Shown piece by piece: positions 25,645 through 37,425 of a stretch of DNA of 64,000 nt (the stretch's first letter is position 1; the number at the start of each line of letters is the position of its first letter). The translations under genes were made by a program, and so were the position numbers. Source of the stretch: Eopsaltria australis (Eukaryota; Chordata; Aves; Passeriformes; Petroicidae); the NCBI GenBank assembly GCA_034509425.1, contig JAVTVJ010000371.1:930001-994000 (forward strand). Reading direction: 5' to 3'. Below the pieces are notes generated by a model, which saw only the letters and a list, made by a program, of their open reading frames with translations, was not told where the DNA came from and ran no database searches.

Positions 25645-27059
25645 GTTTTGTTTTATGGTTAATTATCCATGGTCTATTTACAAAATAAATCAACCCATTG
25701 TGCACCACCAGGATTTGTGGCCTCATTTGAACTTTGCTTTTCATTAATCACTTTAAAAATAAAAGCTAACTAGTTTTTTTTTCTTCTTTTAGGTTTATTA
25801 CTTGCATCTGGGTATAAATTGTAAAAATGGTGAAAGAACAAAGTATGGATTATTCATCCTCAGTTTCATGACTTACATGATCTCAGTCTTGTCTTTCTCC
25901 ACGTGCCTAAACAGATGCACAGTCCAAAAATTCCAACATTCTGTAAGAAATACAATCACAAGAAGATTGAAATATTTTTTATACTGAAACTTCGAGTTAT
26001 AAAAAAAATTGCAAAAAGCTTGCCCTAAGAAACAAAAAGGTGGGCAAGCATCTACAAACATATTTAAACTACTGAAGGAGGCAAATGAAATTACTCATGT
26101 AGATATCTAAGTAATACACAAATTTTTTGTGACAGCTGAGTACAAGGCCATTTTGTTTAGACAAAAACCTACTTGCAGGCAGGCTGGAGAAGGCAGAAAA
26201 TGGATATTTGATTTCTTACAGTGTTTACAATTTATACAAGAAACCAGAAATATTTTTTTTCTGAAAATGGTTTTATTACATAAAAAGTTAAGATTTTGTC
26301 CTTATGAAATGATAGAGAACTACTGAATTTCTGAAAACTGGCCAATGGAGGGGCAGGCAAAGGACATTTTTACCTGCTCTGTTAATAAACCCCAACTAAC
26401 TCTGTTAACACTTCTTTCATTCCAACAGGAAATAAAATACATATTAGCATAACACTGAAATTCTTAACTAAGAAATACTGAACAATTTATTTGTCTCCAT
26501 TATGAACCGTGCAAGTAAAACTGAAAAATAAGAAAGGGTGATAAACAAACACAATAGAAGTATATACAAAGACAGAATACGAAAATGTCACTCCTTTTTT
26601 ATTTTTCTTTTTATTTACTAGTCACCCTTAAGTGTCCTTTGCCTTTACTATGGCAAATAGAAAGTCACAGTGCTCCCCTTAATCCCTAATGAAATACTAC
26701 AGATAAAGTTGTGCTGTCTGGAGGTCAAAAAATGTGATTTTGCTGCACTCAGCTTTTATTTCTAAACTTCTGAGCTAGATGCAAGTATAAGGACGACTAA
26801 ACTTACCCAACAGGTATATTTTTGAAACTAGGATAAAGAATTGAAGCTAAGAAATTAGATCATTAATACTACATAGTATTACTAATAGGAGCTCTGAAAG
26901 ATAATTCTTGCTTGCCTGTTGGTGTGAAGAATTGTAGAGATTTGAAAAGTTAAAGAAATCCACTGCCTCCTCCTCCACTTTGCAGATGGCTGAGATGCTT
27001 TAACTTTCATTTCCAAACATAAATTAGCTCCTACTTAAATGAAAGTAAAAATTTAAAGC

Positions 27060-27480
27060 TGCCTCCACCTGATTGCAAAGCACAGCGGCCGGGCTGGGAG
27101 AATGGATAGGCCTTCAAAGAAAATAAAAGCCTTTTTGAGCGACTCCTCACATGAACGCCTGCCCTTGCAGCAGCAAGCTGTGGCCCTACAGCCGCTTTCC
27201 ATTATAAATGCTAAATTGGGAAATGTTTAACATTCTTTGTTTAATCTTTGCAGTATAAAGAAAAAACAGCTGATTCTCAGAAACATGACAGCCTGAGCAA
27301 CCATTAGTGATCTGCCTCCCCCTTCCTCAAAGCAGAGCAGGCCATTTCCAGCCTCAGCGGCGACTGACACTTTTTAATCAGGAATGTATATTTAGATGGA
27401 ACTTAGAAGATGGCATTGAAAATTTGTCATTTTTTTTGTTCCAGTGGTGTAGGGGGCCGAAAACAACCAGGATATTGAAT
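27060..27480. promoter_or_regulatory. Candidate conserved non-coding element with clustered CpGs
   Basis: At least seven CpGs lie between 27086 and 27362 (at 27086, 27090, 27140, 27156, 27193, 27358 and 27361) in a window where CpG is scarce. They surround AT-rich cores such as 'cattataaatgctaaattgg' and 'ttctttgtttaatctttgc' (a forkhead-like TGTTTA). Retained CpG plus unique-looking sequence is compatible with an enhancer. An open frame at 27307-27816 starts with GTG and has no domain, so it is not called as a gene. Confidence 0.35.
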
Positions 27481-30400
27481 AAAAAATGTGAACAGAAAGG
27501 CAGTTTAAGAAATATATGTAGTGTAAACTATGGACAAAGGTGGTTTCAGACGCTTTCTGCACTGTTTTCTGTCAATATCTTTTCACAGTCCTTCCATGAA
27601 GAAGAGCATTATTATTTATTTTTCTTTAAAACATTATCAACTGAGTGTATTTTTCTCTTGTTCATAGTACAGTCAAAGCAGCGAGTCCATCTATTCTGCT
27701 GCAACCAGTCACATATAAATCAGCACAAACTCAGGAGCGAGCAACCCTCTCTGCTGCTTACACAGACAAATTCTCTTTGTATCTTGTCTCTGTCAAGAAC
27801 TTCCCTAAAGGGGTGAGTTTCATCATGCGTCCGAAAAGTCACACAAGTCAGAGGTTTCTTCAGTTGAAATTATGAAGTAATATCCCAAATCGAGCCCCCA
27901 CAGAAACTGAACTAACTGAAACAGTTAATTTTTTTACAAGATTTTACCCTGGAGCACACTTTCCGTATCATCAAGCCCAGTTCCCTGCTCTCTTCTACTA
28001 CAGATATTAAAGGTCACTTCTAAAGAGTTGTTTTTAAGCCTTTGCAACAACAATGTGAAGAGAGCTTAAACATCCCTCCCACCCCAGCCACCAGCATTCA
28101 GCAGCTGGCAGTGACGAGACCAGACATCCAGGGAGCAAACCCATGAGCAAATGAGAATGTGCTCCTTGCCCCCAGGGGTTCTGACAGACAGCACGGAACA
28201 TCCTCTCCTGGGGCTCACTGATGGAGGCACTCAGTCCAAAAACATCCTTTGCTGCATTTAGTGACAACACAAAACATGAAGCACGGTACAGAGGGAAAAG
28301 CAAGGAGCATCCAGGTGCTGACCCTGCTCCAGGCACTGCAGACATGCCCATAACTCCTCCACACTGCTGGATTTGATGATCCTTCCCTGCAGGTGTCACC
28401 TGCACACACGGGTTAAACAGCAAGGGCAGAACACACAGGTTCTCCCCGGCAGAAATGAACCGGCTGCATTGGCTGCTGTGAATGGAGGGTGATAGCTTTG
28501 GAAAGGAGGACTGCAGGAACATTCAGTGCAGCTAGGCCTGATACTTTTGTTACAATTACTCCAAAAACATTGCTTCTTGCAGCATTTCCTAGGGACTTCT
28601 GCAAGGCAAAAAGACCAGTGAAACTACTGAAGGCGCTAGCAATGAAATACTGATAGTGAAGGACACAAAATTGTCATAAACTTCAACCAAAGTGTGAGAG
28701 TTGCAAAAACAACTGTTCTGAGGAATGGAGAGAGGGAGGGAGGGAGGAAACCTTCCAGAATAATTGCTAGATAAAAAGCCTACCATAGCTAATTCAGCAC
28801 ATTGCTGGATACAGCAAAGTAATTTAGCTAGCTATTTTTCAAATATACCCAACCCCAAGTATGTGTCAGGGAAGAGAAATAATAAAATTTTAAAATTAAA
28901 AAAAAATGTAGAGCTCTTTTCATTTTTGTTGTTGTTTTTAAATCTTTAGGGTTCATATTTAACCTTTTCTCTAAAATAACAAACTTGAATTTAAGAAAAC
29001 TAAGGCACAGATCTTCACAGAGACAGGACTCAAACAGCTTATGTTTAAAAATAAAATAGCAGAGTCTTTTTAAGTTGTGAAGTGAAGACTTATTCATTAA
29101 AACTGAATATTAACATCTCATTTCAAAAACTGCTCAAACCATCCCTTTTGCCTATTTTGCCTATGAATTTAGGCAGACAGAAGTTTCACAGGTTGCATGT
29201 CTAGCATCTGGTCAAGTCAAATCACCCTCTCCTCCATAAATTAAAATTAGATTTCCATTCTGCAGAACACACAAAATTCCCTCGTTCTGGTTGCTGTTCA
29301 ACCGTGCATATATAACCAGAGTTTTAGCAGCAGGCATTTACAAGGGCTTTTCCCTTTTTAAATTAGAAAATACTCAGGAAATAATTAAATGTTTGTTTGA
29401 CCATTAAGGAAGGTTAGTGCCTTGATGGTAGTCCACCCAAGCATACAAAGCAAAGCTGGGGACTGGAGACTTGGGAAGTTAGGGGTTACCTAGTGACACA
29501 CAGAGAAATGTCTCAGTAACTGAAAAGCAGGCAGATGCCTTTAGGAGGGAAAATTGCTTGTCTGCCATTAAAAGTTAACAGGTTCTGTACACCTGTTCCA
29601 AATAAGTCTCCCATTGCAATCAGTGCCGACAAAAAACTTACAGGCTAGGGCTCTGAAAAGACAAGCAGAAAGTAATTTTCACCCTAAGACAAATGATCAC
29701 TCTTTTGATTAGGTCAAACTCTGGACTCATTACTGAGCATGTTCTCTGTAAAGTTACAGCATTTACATCTTCCAAGCATTTTATAAAGGGCTGACAGGTA
29801 TGAGGGACACCAGAATAAGGGATTTTAAGAAGGTTACTCTCTTCCACTGCTTGCAACTATGTTATAAATGCTATTGATATGTTGATTCACCCACACCTTA
29901 CAATTACATAGGTTTACAAGCCATATAATTCCTACAGGATTGTCTTCCAGAATTTAATCATCTGATGACCAAGGTTATTTTCATTTATATATTATCATTA
30001 CATTATATAGGCTTATTAAATCTTATTTATGGTTGGTGTCTACAGTTTGGTCTTTGTGGCAACACCGGCCTGAAATTTAAATAGTTTTTTTACCTCTACA
30101 AATTATTTCAATGGCTTCTCCCTATGTATCTGAATTGATTTTATAAACATTAATAAAATAGATTTAGAGTATTTCTGCTGGGCACAATAAAACAATATCT
30201 GCCAGTATAATCCCTAAGTGATTCTTTACTGAGACACATATGGAGGCAGAAAAAGTTTTCATTGCCCAGAGCCAAAGCAAGGGCTGCTTTCAGAAGCCAG
30301 GTGTTCCAATGCATTTCTGAATATATGTGTACTCCCCAGCAGTTTGGTGAAATATACTTACACAGCTTAAAACATCCTTACAGGGCTTAACATATTCCAC

Positions 30401-31489
30401 TTCCTGTTTTCACAAAACCCTGTTTCATTTAAAGTTTGTCTCGGGGATCATTGTCGAAAGATGTCAGCTTCACATTTTTTTTCTATTATGCCTGAAGTGG
30501 GCATAATTCACACACAGACTCATTTTATGGCTCTTCTCTAATGCCAGAAAAACACTTTAAAATAACTGAGGACTGAGCCCTATAACTTTATAATTGACCT
30601 AATAGACTCCTGACATCATATCAACAGAATTAGTAGCATTACACTGGGGAAGAATCTGTCCAAGAATGTGCACGCAGACAAGAACGATTTGTAAAGGGCA
30701 AAAGAAAACAAACCCTGACACAATGCTCACAACCACAAACAGGTCAGATCCTCAGAGGATACAACTAGGAATAAATTGGTTGCAATAGCTACAGGAATAA
30801 TTTCCTCCTGTAGTATGAACAGAAAAAAAAAGTACGATGTTTTCTTTATTACTGACCCATTTCTTCCCTTTCTTGAAGCCTAAGAATGCTTCTTTTTTCT
30901 TTTTTAAAATTATTATTTTAGCAGGGCTATATGTACTTTTTCTTGCATTTGACAGAAGTAAATTAATTTATCCCAACCAATCTTAATTAGAACAATCTCT
31001 GGATCTTTATGGACATCAATCATTTAAAATAGAAATGAATAAATAAAATTCTGCACAACCTAAATTTTCACTGTTCTTCTGCACTTGCTGCTGCTACACA
31101 GAGACTGACCTGACACTTGCATTAAGGTCAGGAGAGGAAAGGGAAAGAGCTTTCATTGTATACATCCAAAAGTTGGAAGGAGGGGTTGAAGAGAGAGGAG
31201 GAGAGAGGCAGAAACACTGTGCAGAAGCCAGGGATGTTCCAGAGCACACTGTGACAAGAAAATACTCAATAAGAATTCCTCCAGCCAAAACCAGATCTTA
31301 AATAGATCCATTGTCTTCCAGCCTGAAGCCCTTAAAAAGGCTCAAAATTAAAGTCTGTGCTGTGGGCACCCAGTCGTTCTTTCCTTTCATCAGGATTTGC
31401 AGGTTTTAATACAATCTGTCGTCAGGAAAAACAGCAGAGCTGTACAGTCCAGAGAGGTAACAAAAGCGAAAGGCAGGCGAGAGTTACAT
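27481..31489. other. Non-coding, nothing firmly recognised
   Basis: About 4 kb. The 28080-28470 part is more GC-rich and carries a 162-codon minus frame (28034-28522) with no recognised domain. A GGGA run lies at about 28731-28747. T- and A-rich stretches are common in 28880-29060 and 30890-30920. No repeat family was identified. Confidence 0.5.
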
Positions 31490-31780
31490 AACTGGCTTTT
31501 TACATAAATATTATATTGAGAGATATTTTGCTTTCCAGAAAGGAAAAAAGATTAAACAAACAAACAAACAAAAAAAACCAGCTCAAACTAACGTCAGAGA
31601 ATTCAATCCAACTTCACTTACTCCTCGTCCCTCTTTCACTTTGCAACATGTATCGAATAGTTGAAGTGAGGTGTTTCTTTTTCTTTTTTCATTATGACTA
31701 AACAAATGAGCAATTCAGCCTTAAACACTTCGTAACAGATTGTCTTGTATTACCTGAGAAGTGCACCACATCATGGAAGC
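31490..31780. promoter_or_regulatory. Possible conserved segment (weak)
   Basis: Unique-looking sequence around a short CAAA simple repeat (about 31555-31572), with retained CpGs ('taacgtcag', 'cctcgtcc', 'tatcgaatag', 'cttcgtaac'). Its texture resembles constrained non-coding DNA. Support is weak. Confidence 0.2.
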
Positions 31781-31933
31781 TGGAAAAAAGTCTGATTTTC
31801 AAGCATAAGCAAGCCTGCCTTGCTTATCTGCAGCACAGGGCAATTTGAAATGACCATGGATGTTAAACAAGCTCGACTCGGTACAGTCTGAGAAAAGGGA
31901 AAAAAACCCTGCAAGTCTCCCCATCTGTTATTT

Positions 31934-31936
<3 letters not shown>

Positions 31937-31978
<42 letters not shown>
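31937..31978. repeat. Homopolymer T42
   Basis: Run of 42 T. To its right lies a small CpG-bearing stretch with a GC-box-like GGGCGG at 32091-32096. I could not recognise this as a retrocopy of any known transcript. Confidence 0.9.
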
Positions 31979-31979
<1 letters not shown>

Positions 31980-34900
31980 GCTGTAGAAAAGCAAAATTAT
32001 GCAAGAGCTTTTGAATGTAAAGCCTGTGTGTGCCTTTTCCCTTTTTGTCTCTGTGTACACGGTATGTGCTATTGCGTAACCGGGCAGAGTGGGCGGCGAG
32101 CACTGAGCATTTACTATTGATTTACACTACTCCTCACTTCAAATTTGGAGCTGCAAGGGAGACACACACGTAAAGCAGAGCAGAGAGGTGAGAGGGACAT
32201 AGATTTAAGGCATGTGCCATGCAGAGAGGGAAGCCAAGCATATAAAAACACAACTGTGCCTTTCCGAACTAATGCAATTTTCCCAACCTTTTGGTTTTTA
32301 TGCCCTTTGGTAGAAGAGCAGATCCTTAACGAAACCCACAAACCCCTCTGTCCAAAAGTAATGTTTCCCTCCCACACACCCATGCCTAAATCCTATTAGA
32401 AACCACAAAAACCTACCAATTCATGCCATTGTGACACTTCTTGTGCTAGGTAAAAAAGTGCCTAGCAAGCTCTTACTGACTGTGAGGGTCATTAAGGTTA
32501 CAAAGAGAATTCTTTTTTCAGTAATACTAAAGAAGAACCTTTTACTAATTTCTTTAGAACCTACAGGCTTGCAGGAGCACAGAAATCATAGACACTACAC
32601 ACAGCATGCAATACAAAGCCTTGAATTTTTTGAGATGATTGGGTGACATGGAAATACGAGAATTAGAGACCGGAAACAAGGGAAGTTCAACCTCTTTTGT
32701 TCACTTATTAAGCCTGCCAAAATATTCATGTTGTTCTCTCTTTTCCACACACCCAGAGTCATCAGTTTAGACAGATAGACCTCTCTCTCATTAATGAGAA
32801 TAATTTTGAGACAGTAGGGGGAATTGTCTCGATCCCACAGGTGAATGCCCATCACATTGCTGAATCCTTTGCCTCCAAGGTGAAACATGGCTGTGCAGAT
32901 TCTGCCTGCCCCCACTTGACACAAGGTCCTGCAAAGCAAGGGAACACCACCAGGCTGGTACAACACTGGACTTCTGGGCACTCATTTATTTATTCATATT
33001 GGGTTGGGGATTTCTCTAATAAAGTCAGTGGGATTCCAAAGCATGCTAACATACTTTCTAAAGGATGCTGAAAGACTGAAGACTAAAAGGAAGTTTATTA
33101 CAAGTCACAGCAGACACCAAGCCTCATACCAGAAATGAAACTAAGTGTGCTGGTTAAAAAAAAAAAAAAAAAAAAAATCAAGTATCAATGCTCTTAAAGC
33201 TTCTTTTGCATTATCTTTACTGGAAGACACACACTGCCCATATAACTGTTGTCAAATTGTGTTTAATGGACAACATGTTTTTTCTTCACAGATCTTACAT
33301 CGGACATTTTTTCCAGGTCCTAAAATAGCACAGTGAACAAAAAACTCCATGGTATAAGAAAGGCAAACTCTATTTTAAGGAAATTACACAGATATGCAAT
33401 GTTTCTGACTATTCTGTTTATTTTTTTTTCTTTTACCCAGGTCCATATCTACTAACATTAACTATGGTACTACCAGCCAGCATGCAGTCAGGATCTCTGT
33501 CAGGCTATTAGGAAAAGAAAACATTCATTCACTGTCTTGCACATGCTTATTCATTTTGTTTGCACATAACTGGAATTGCATTGAAATTACCCAGAAAAGT
33601 TTTTACACAAAAAGTCATGCGCAGCCTAACTAGTCTGATTTTTCTTAAAATGACACTGACCCTTAAAGGGAAAGAATAAGGTCTTCATTAAGAGGGATCT
33701 AGACATGCAACCTGAATTAAACATTTCTAGTACAGATGGGGCCAACTCAAAACATGCTCAGGCATATTTCCTTTTCTCACCAGGGGAATGCTGGGGGAAG
33801 GAAATGAGACCCAGAAGGCAAACTCTACTTCCCTGTCAAGCAGTCACTAGAAATGATGCTCCACAAGTGAACTTTGAGTGATGCTATGCAAAGTGTTTCA
33901 TGAAAGCTGAACCAGAGGACCAGCACCTCAAACAATGAAACCCTGCACTCTTCTGACAAGAGTCTGTGAAAAAGAATGCATTTTTCAGCACCATTTATAC
34001 ACTTAAAGTTAGTCTGGATGTTTAGCATATCATAATCTTATGGGACACAGATTACAAACATAAAATGCTTTACAGGATGTTACACAAAATAGAGAAAGAA
34101 ACTCGAGAAGTAACAGCTAAGGGAAGCCAAGGTCAGATATTGATAAGGGCAGCTCCAACACTGCTGGGCTTGCTTTATCATTGTCCAGAGTACAGCTATT
34201 TTTAAGCCCTTGTTAGCATGCCAGATTCTAAGCAACTAGCTGTGGACTCTACATATCAGGTTCAAACAGAGATCTGATTCACCTAAAAGTATGAGGATAC
34301 AAATAAGGGAGTTCAGATCTGGTATACTCTGTTCTTGAGGGCTATCAAGCAAAGCTGACAGAAGTTTCCATTGTAACCCACTGGCCTCCAGTCACTCAAA
34401 AATGTTGGAAACTTCACTCTGTAAATTTTCTGTTCCTAACGTTTACGTAATCTTAAATTTCACGAAAATGTGAATGAACAAAAGTTCATCTGCTTTGCAC
34501 ACAGAGAATGAGAAAAGAGCATCCAGAGATTTAAGAGAAAGGGAAGAAAGAGGGAGCTTAAATTATCTATGGAAAAAGCACAGAAAACAACCAAAAATAC
34601 AAATGGACTCATAGTTTGTAAGGTCAATACTGACTAGATTTGTTTCAAGAAAAAGCTTTCTACTCTGATGGAAATACTGAAGTTTTCAAAATTCCACACA
34701 CCTAAAAAATCCTACCAGACCTTTTATGAATACCATCTTGGATACACAGTTAGGTCAGAAAATCCTAAAATAACTCCTATGTGTGTGGTAAAAAACCTTG
34801 TATTTGTATCTAACTGTATATTACATTCTTTAATGTCTCTGATAGATGTTCTCCCTACAAGAGAACATAACTACAAAGTAACATTATTTTTCACAATGTC

Positions 34901-37139
34901 AGACAGCTGGTTTGGATAGATTTCTTGGTTTTGATTAGTGAAACACATTAATAGCAGATGCCTTTTGCGTGTATCAAAGATTCTATAGCTCTGTGCTTGC
35001 AGAAAAACGATGTGACTTCTTATTAAAGACTATCATAAGGGAGAAACTAAGGTTATAAACAAGTTATTACTCTAGGATTTCATGATTTTGCATGTAAGCT
35101 TAATGTTTCTCAATACAGATTCTGTCTTTTTAATGACTGTAGGAGGACATAAGCACAGAGCTAGGTTGCCATGGGCTTTTAATGGCAAATTGAATAATAA
35201 AAAAATATTAAAATGATAGAGACAAAACCTAAATATTCTAGGGATGCTTGCCAACTGTTCCTGCTAGTTAAAGAATCAGTAAACCTTTGCAGACCTTGTG
35301 CAACATGACTTTACTTGCAATAAAAGTAATTCACAACAAGTATGCTTTTCTTGGCAATTTACCTTTACTTTTCTCCTACCGACTTCTCTTTCACATGAAC
35401 CTTTTGGACTCCGCTGTTTTGGAATGACCATGACACAGCAGAAGTTGCTAAACTTTCCCCACCCCTCAGCTAACCTATTAAACATGTGTAATGCTGTTAT
35501 TTCCTAATGGTTCCTACAGACTGATGTATTTCCAAGACGGTTTTAGTCAAAATGAATGGCAGTAACACTGGCAAAGTCTCAGAAAGCAAAGTCCAGGGAG
35601 ACTAGCAAAGAACTCAGTCAGAAAAAATGGTCTCTGGATATTTTTGCCATGTCTGCCAGAACCAAAAGAATAGAGGTTATGTCAGTGTTTCCATAATAAA
35701 CATCAGTTTTCAAGATTATAATTCAGCTGCAAAGATCTGATCCAGACTGAAACCAACACACGTGGGGTTTTAGATCAAGAGCAATTTTTTTCTTCCAACA
35801 TATATTTCCCCTGCTGCAAAAGCAATCTAATGTTATAATTTAATCTGGTAAGTAATTACTAATTTATCAGAATTAGGGAGAGGAAGCAGAAAACAAAATT
35901 CAGAATTCACAGTAAATGCTTTCTGGGATTGCATAACTTTCCATCCAGATATTCCCTATGAGATTTTGAAAAGAGCAGATTTCTAAAGTAATTGTTGGAT
36001 AAGTATAACCCCTGTCCAACAAACCTTAATATCTGTTTTGCTCCCTAAAAGCAACATCTTGTTTTGAAGTAAGTGTGCCTTTTATACTGTGCAGCAGACA
36101 CAGGAAAAGACTAGGAGGGATTCAGAAGAATTTACAGGATAGGCCAGTTAATTTTTAAAGCACTGTAATTTATCACATTAATTCACCTTATTCCTCTCGA
36201 ACACCACTCTTACAACACAAAGGTTTCACCCCAAGGGAGCCTGAATAACTGAAGGATATTCAGACAATGGGTAGATCACACAGCTGAGGCGTCCCTGAAG
36301 TGCAGAGGGCATTTTGAGGTGTGAGAGCTGTGCCCAGAGCCAAGAGCATCCTGCAGCCCAGAGGCTGGAGCTGCTGCTGCCAAAGCCACTGCCAGCTGCA
36401 GCACCCAAACCACGCCTGCAGCTCCCTTTTCCATAAAGATTTATCACTAGCTCAGGGACAGGAGGAAATGCCACCACCTCCTGTATCAGTTAGGGATTCC
36501 CACAGCTTCTTATTGTTCGTACACACACGACTTCAAATACCTCTTTGAGTTTAATTCCAGTATCTCAATAGATACAGTAAAAACAGGTGCCTTCACAGGA
36601 CACTTCATGTGGCTCTAAAATCAAATTTCCAGGAAGCACCTAGATGATAGGAAACTGTGGTGTAAACTGAGGATGTTAAAATATACCTGGAAGAGCTTAT
36701 TTTCAGGTATCAAAGTAAGAAAGCTGAGTGAAAAATGGCTTGCGCCAAAACAAGTAATTCATTCAGGGACAAAACCCAGATATTCTGAGCTGCCTTTTCT
36801 CTTTTTATCTGCAGAGGAAAATTATTTTCGACTAGATACTTAAGGCAAACCTGCCTTATATGAGCTAAATACCACAGTAAGCCTTTCACCACTTGAGATT
36901 TTAATATTGTTTTGTCATACTGAGTATGGCTGGTCTGAATATGAATATCCACATGCTGGTGTTTGCCTTTTCTCTGCTTTGCTGCAAGTCCCTCAGAATA
37001 CTGAAACTTGACAATACTCATCAGCTAATGGCATGTTTAGAACACAAATCAATTAAAAACAAGTGAATTGCTTGTAACACAACACAAAATATCATCAGCA
37101 GTATTTTCTACTGTTATCAATTCATTTTTCCTCAGGACT
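31979..37139. other. Non-coding; small CpG-bearing patch and A22 run
   Basis: About 5 kb with no recognised gene. A patch at 32055-32105 has five CpGs (32060, 32074, 32080, 32094 and 32097, approximate) including 'gggcggcgag'. A22 is at 33156-33177. A GC-richer stretch at 36290-36430 ('ctggagctgctgctgcc', 'ccactgccagctgcagc') is not assigned to any family. All other open frames look random. Confidence 0.45.
33156..33177. repeat. Homopolymer A22
   Basis: Run of 22 A after 'gtgctggtt'. The sequence to its left was not recognised as a retrocopy. Confidence 0.95.
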
Positions 37140-37239
37140 GCCAGAGCACTTTGCACAAAGAGATGGACTCCTATGAGCACCCTGCCCTGTGAGTAGTTGC
37201 AGTGGAATCATGACACCGATTAACCAAACAAGGTAATAT

Positions 37240-37425
37240 TCAATTACCTAACTCTTAGACATATTTACTATTAGTTCTACTCACAAATGGGAAAAGAAGT
37301 TCATAGATTTTAAATAATTTGTGCAAGATCTCACTCTAAGCAAGTGGTCAAGCTGGAAATAGAATGCCAAACTCTCAGCTGCCAGCCTCTTGCTGTAAGC
37401 TCCTCAATACTACCTGTATTATACA
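37240..37425 (-). mobile_element. MIR-type SINE, minus orientation
   Basis: On the plus strand 'cacaaatgggaaaagaag', 'aataatttgtgcaagatctc', 'aagcaagtggtcaagctgg' and 'aaatagaatgccaaactctc' parallels the reverse complement of MIR ('cagatggggaaactgag...gcccaaggtcacac...agtaagtggcagagctggg...gaacccag'). The element may extend left to about 37140, where 'agagcactttgcac' resembles the LINE-like tail. The copy is old and highly diverged. Confidence 0.65.

Larger units (their letters stand above)
21376..27059. other. Non-coding; long T tract and A-rich low-complexity block
   Basis: About 5.7 kb without a recognised gene or interspersed repeat. Low-complexity items are T15 at 21385-21399, a T run near 21778-21789, T47 at 23563-23609 and an A-rich AAAAG-like block at 25603-25644. 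A pyrimidine tract ending in AG at about 25770-25793 resembles a splice acceptor, but no protein domain follows. Confidence 0.5.

Noticed and set aside
25770..25800. Pyrimidine tract plus AG resembling a splice acceptor
   Set aside because: The following frame (25802-25987) shows no recognisable protein and no clear donor. Such tracts occur by chance many times in AT-rich DNA.
27307..27816. 169-codon open frame on the plus strand
   Set aside because: It starts with GTG rather than ATG, the residues are rich in F, L, S, C and Q as expected from AT-rich random translation, no domain is recognisable, and a second frame overlaps it.
28034..28522. 162-codon open frame on the minus strand
   Set aside because: It lies in a GC-richer patch where stops are rarer. 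There is no recognisable domain, signal or codon bias, and it overlaps other frames on the same strand.
33010..33045. 'aaagtcagtgggattcc' considered as another old 'agtcaatggg' repeat
   Set aside because: The match is too short and lacks the inverted partner.
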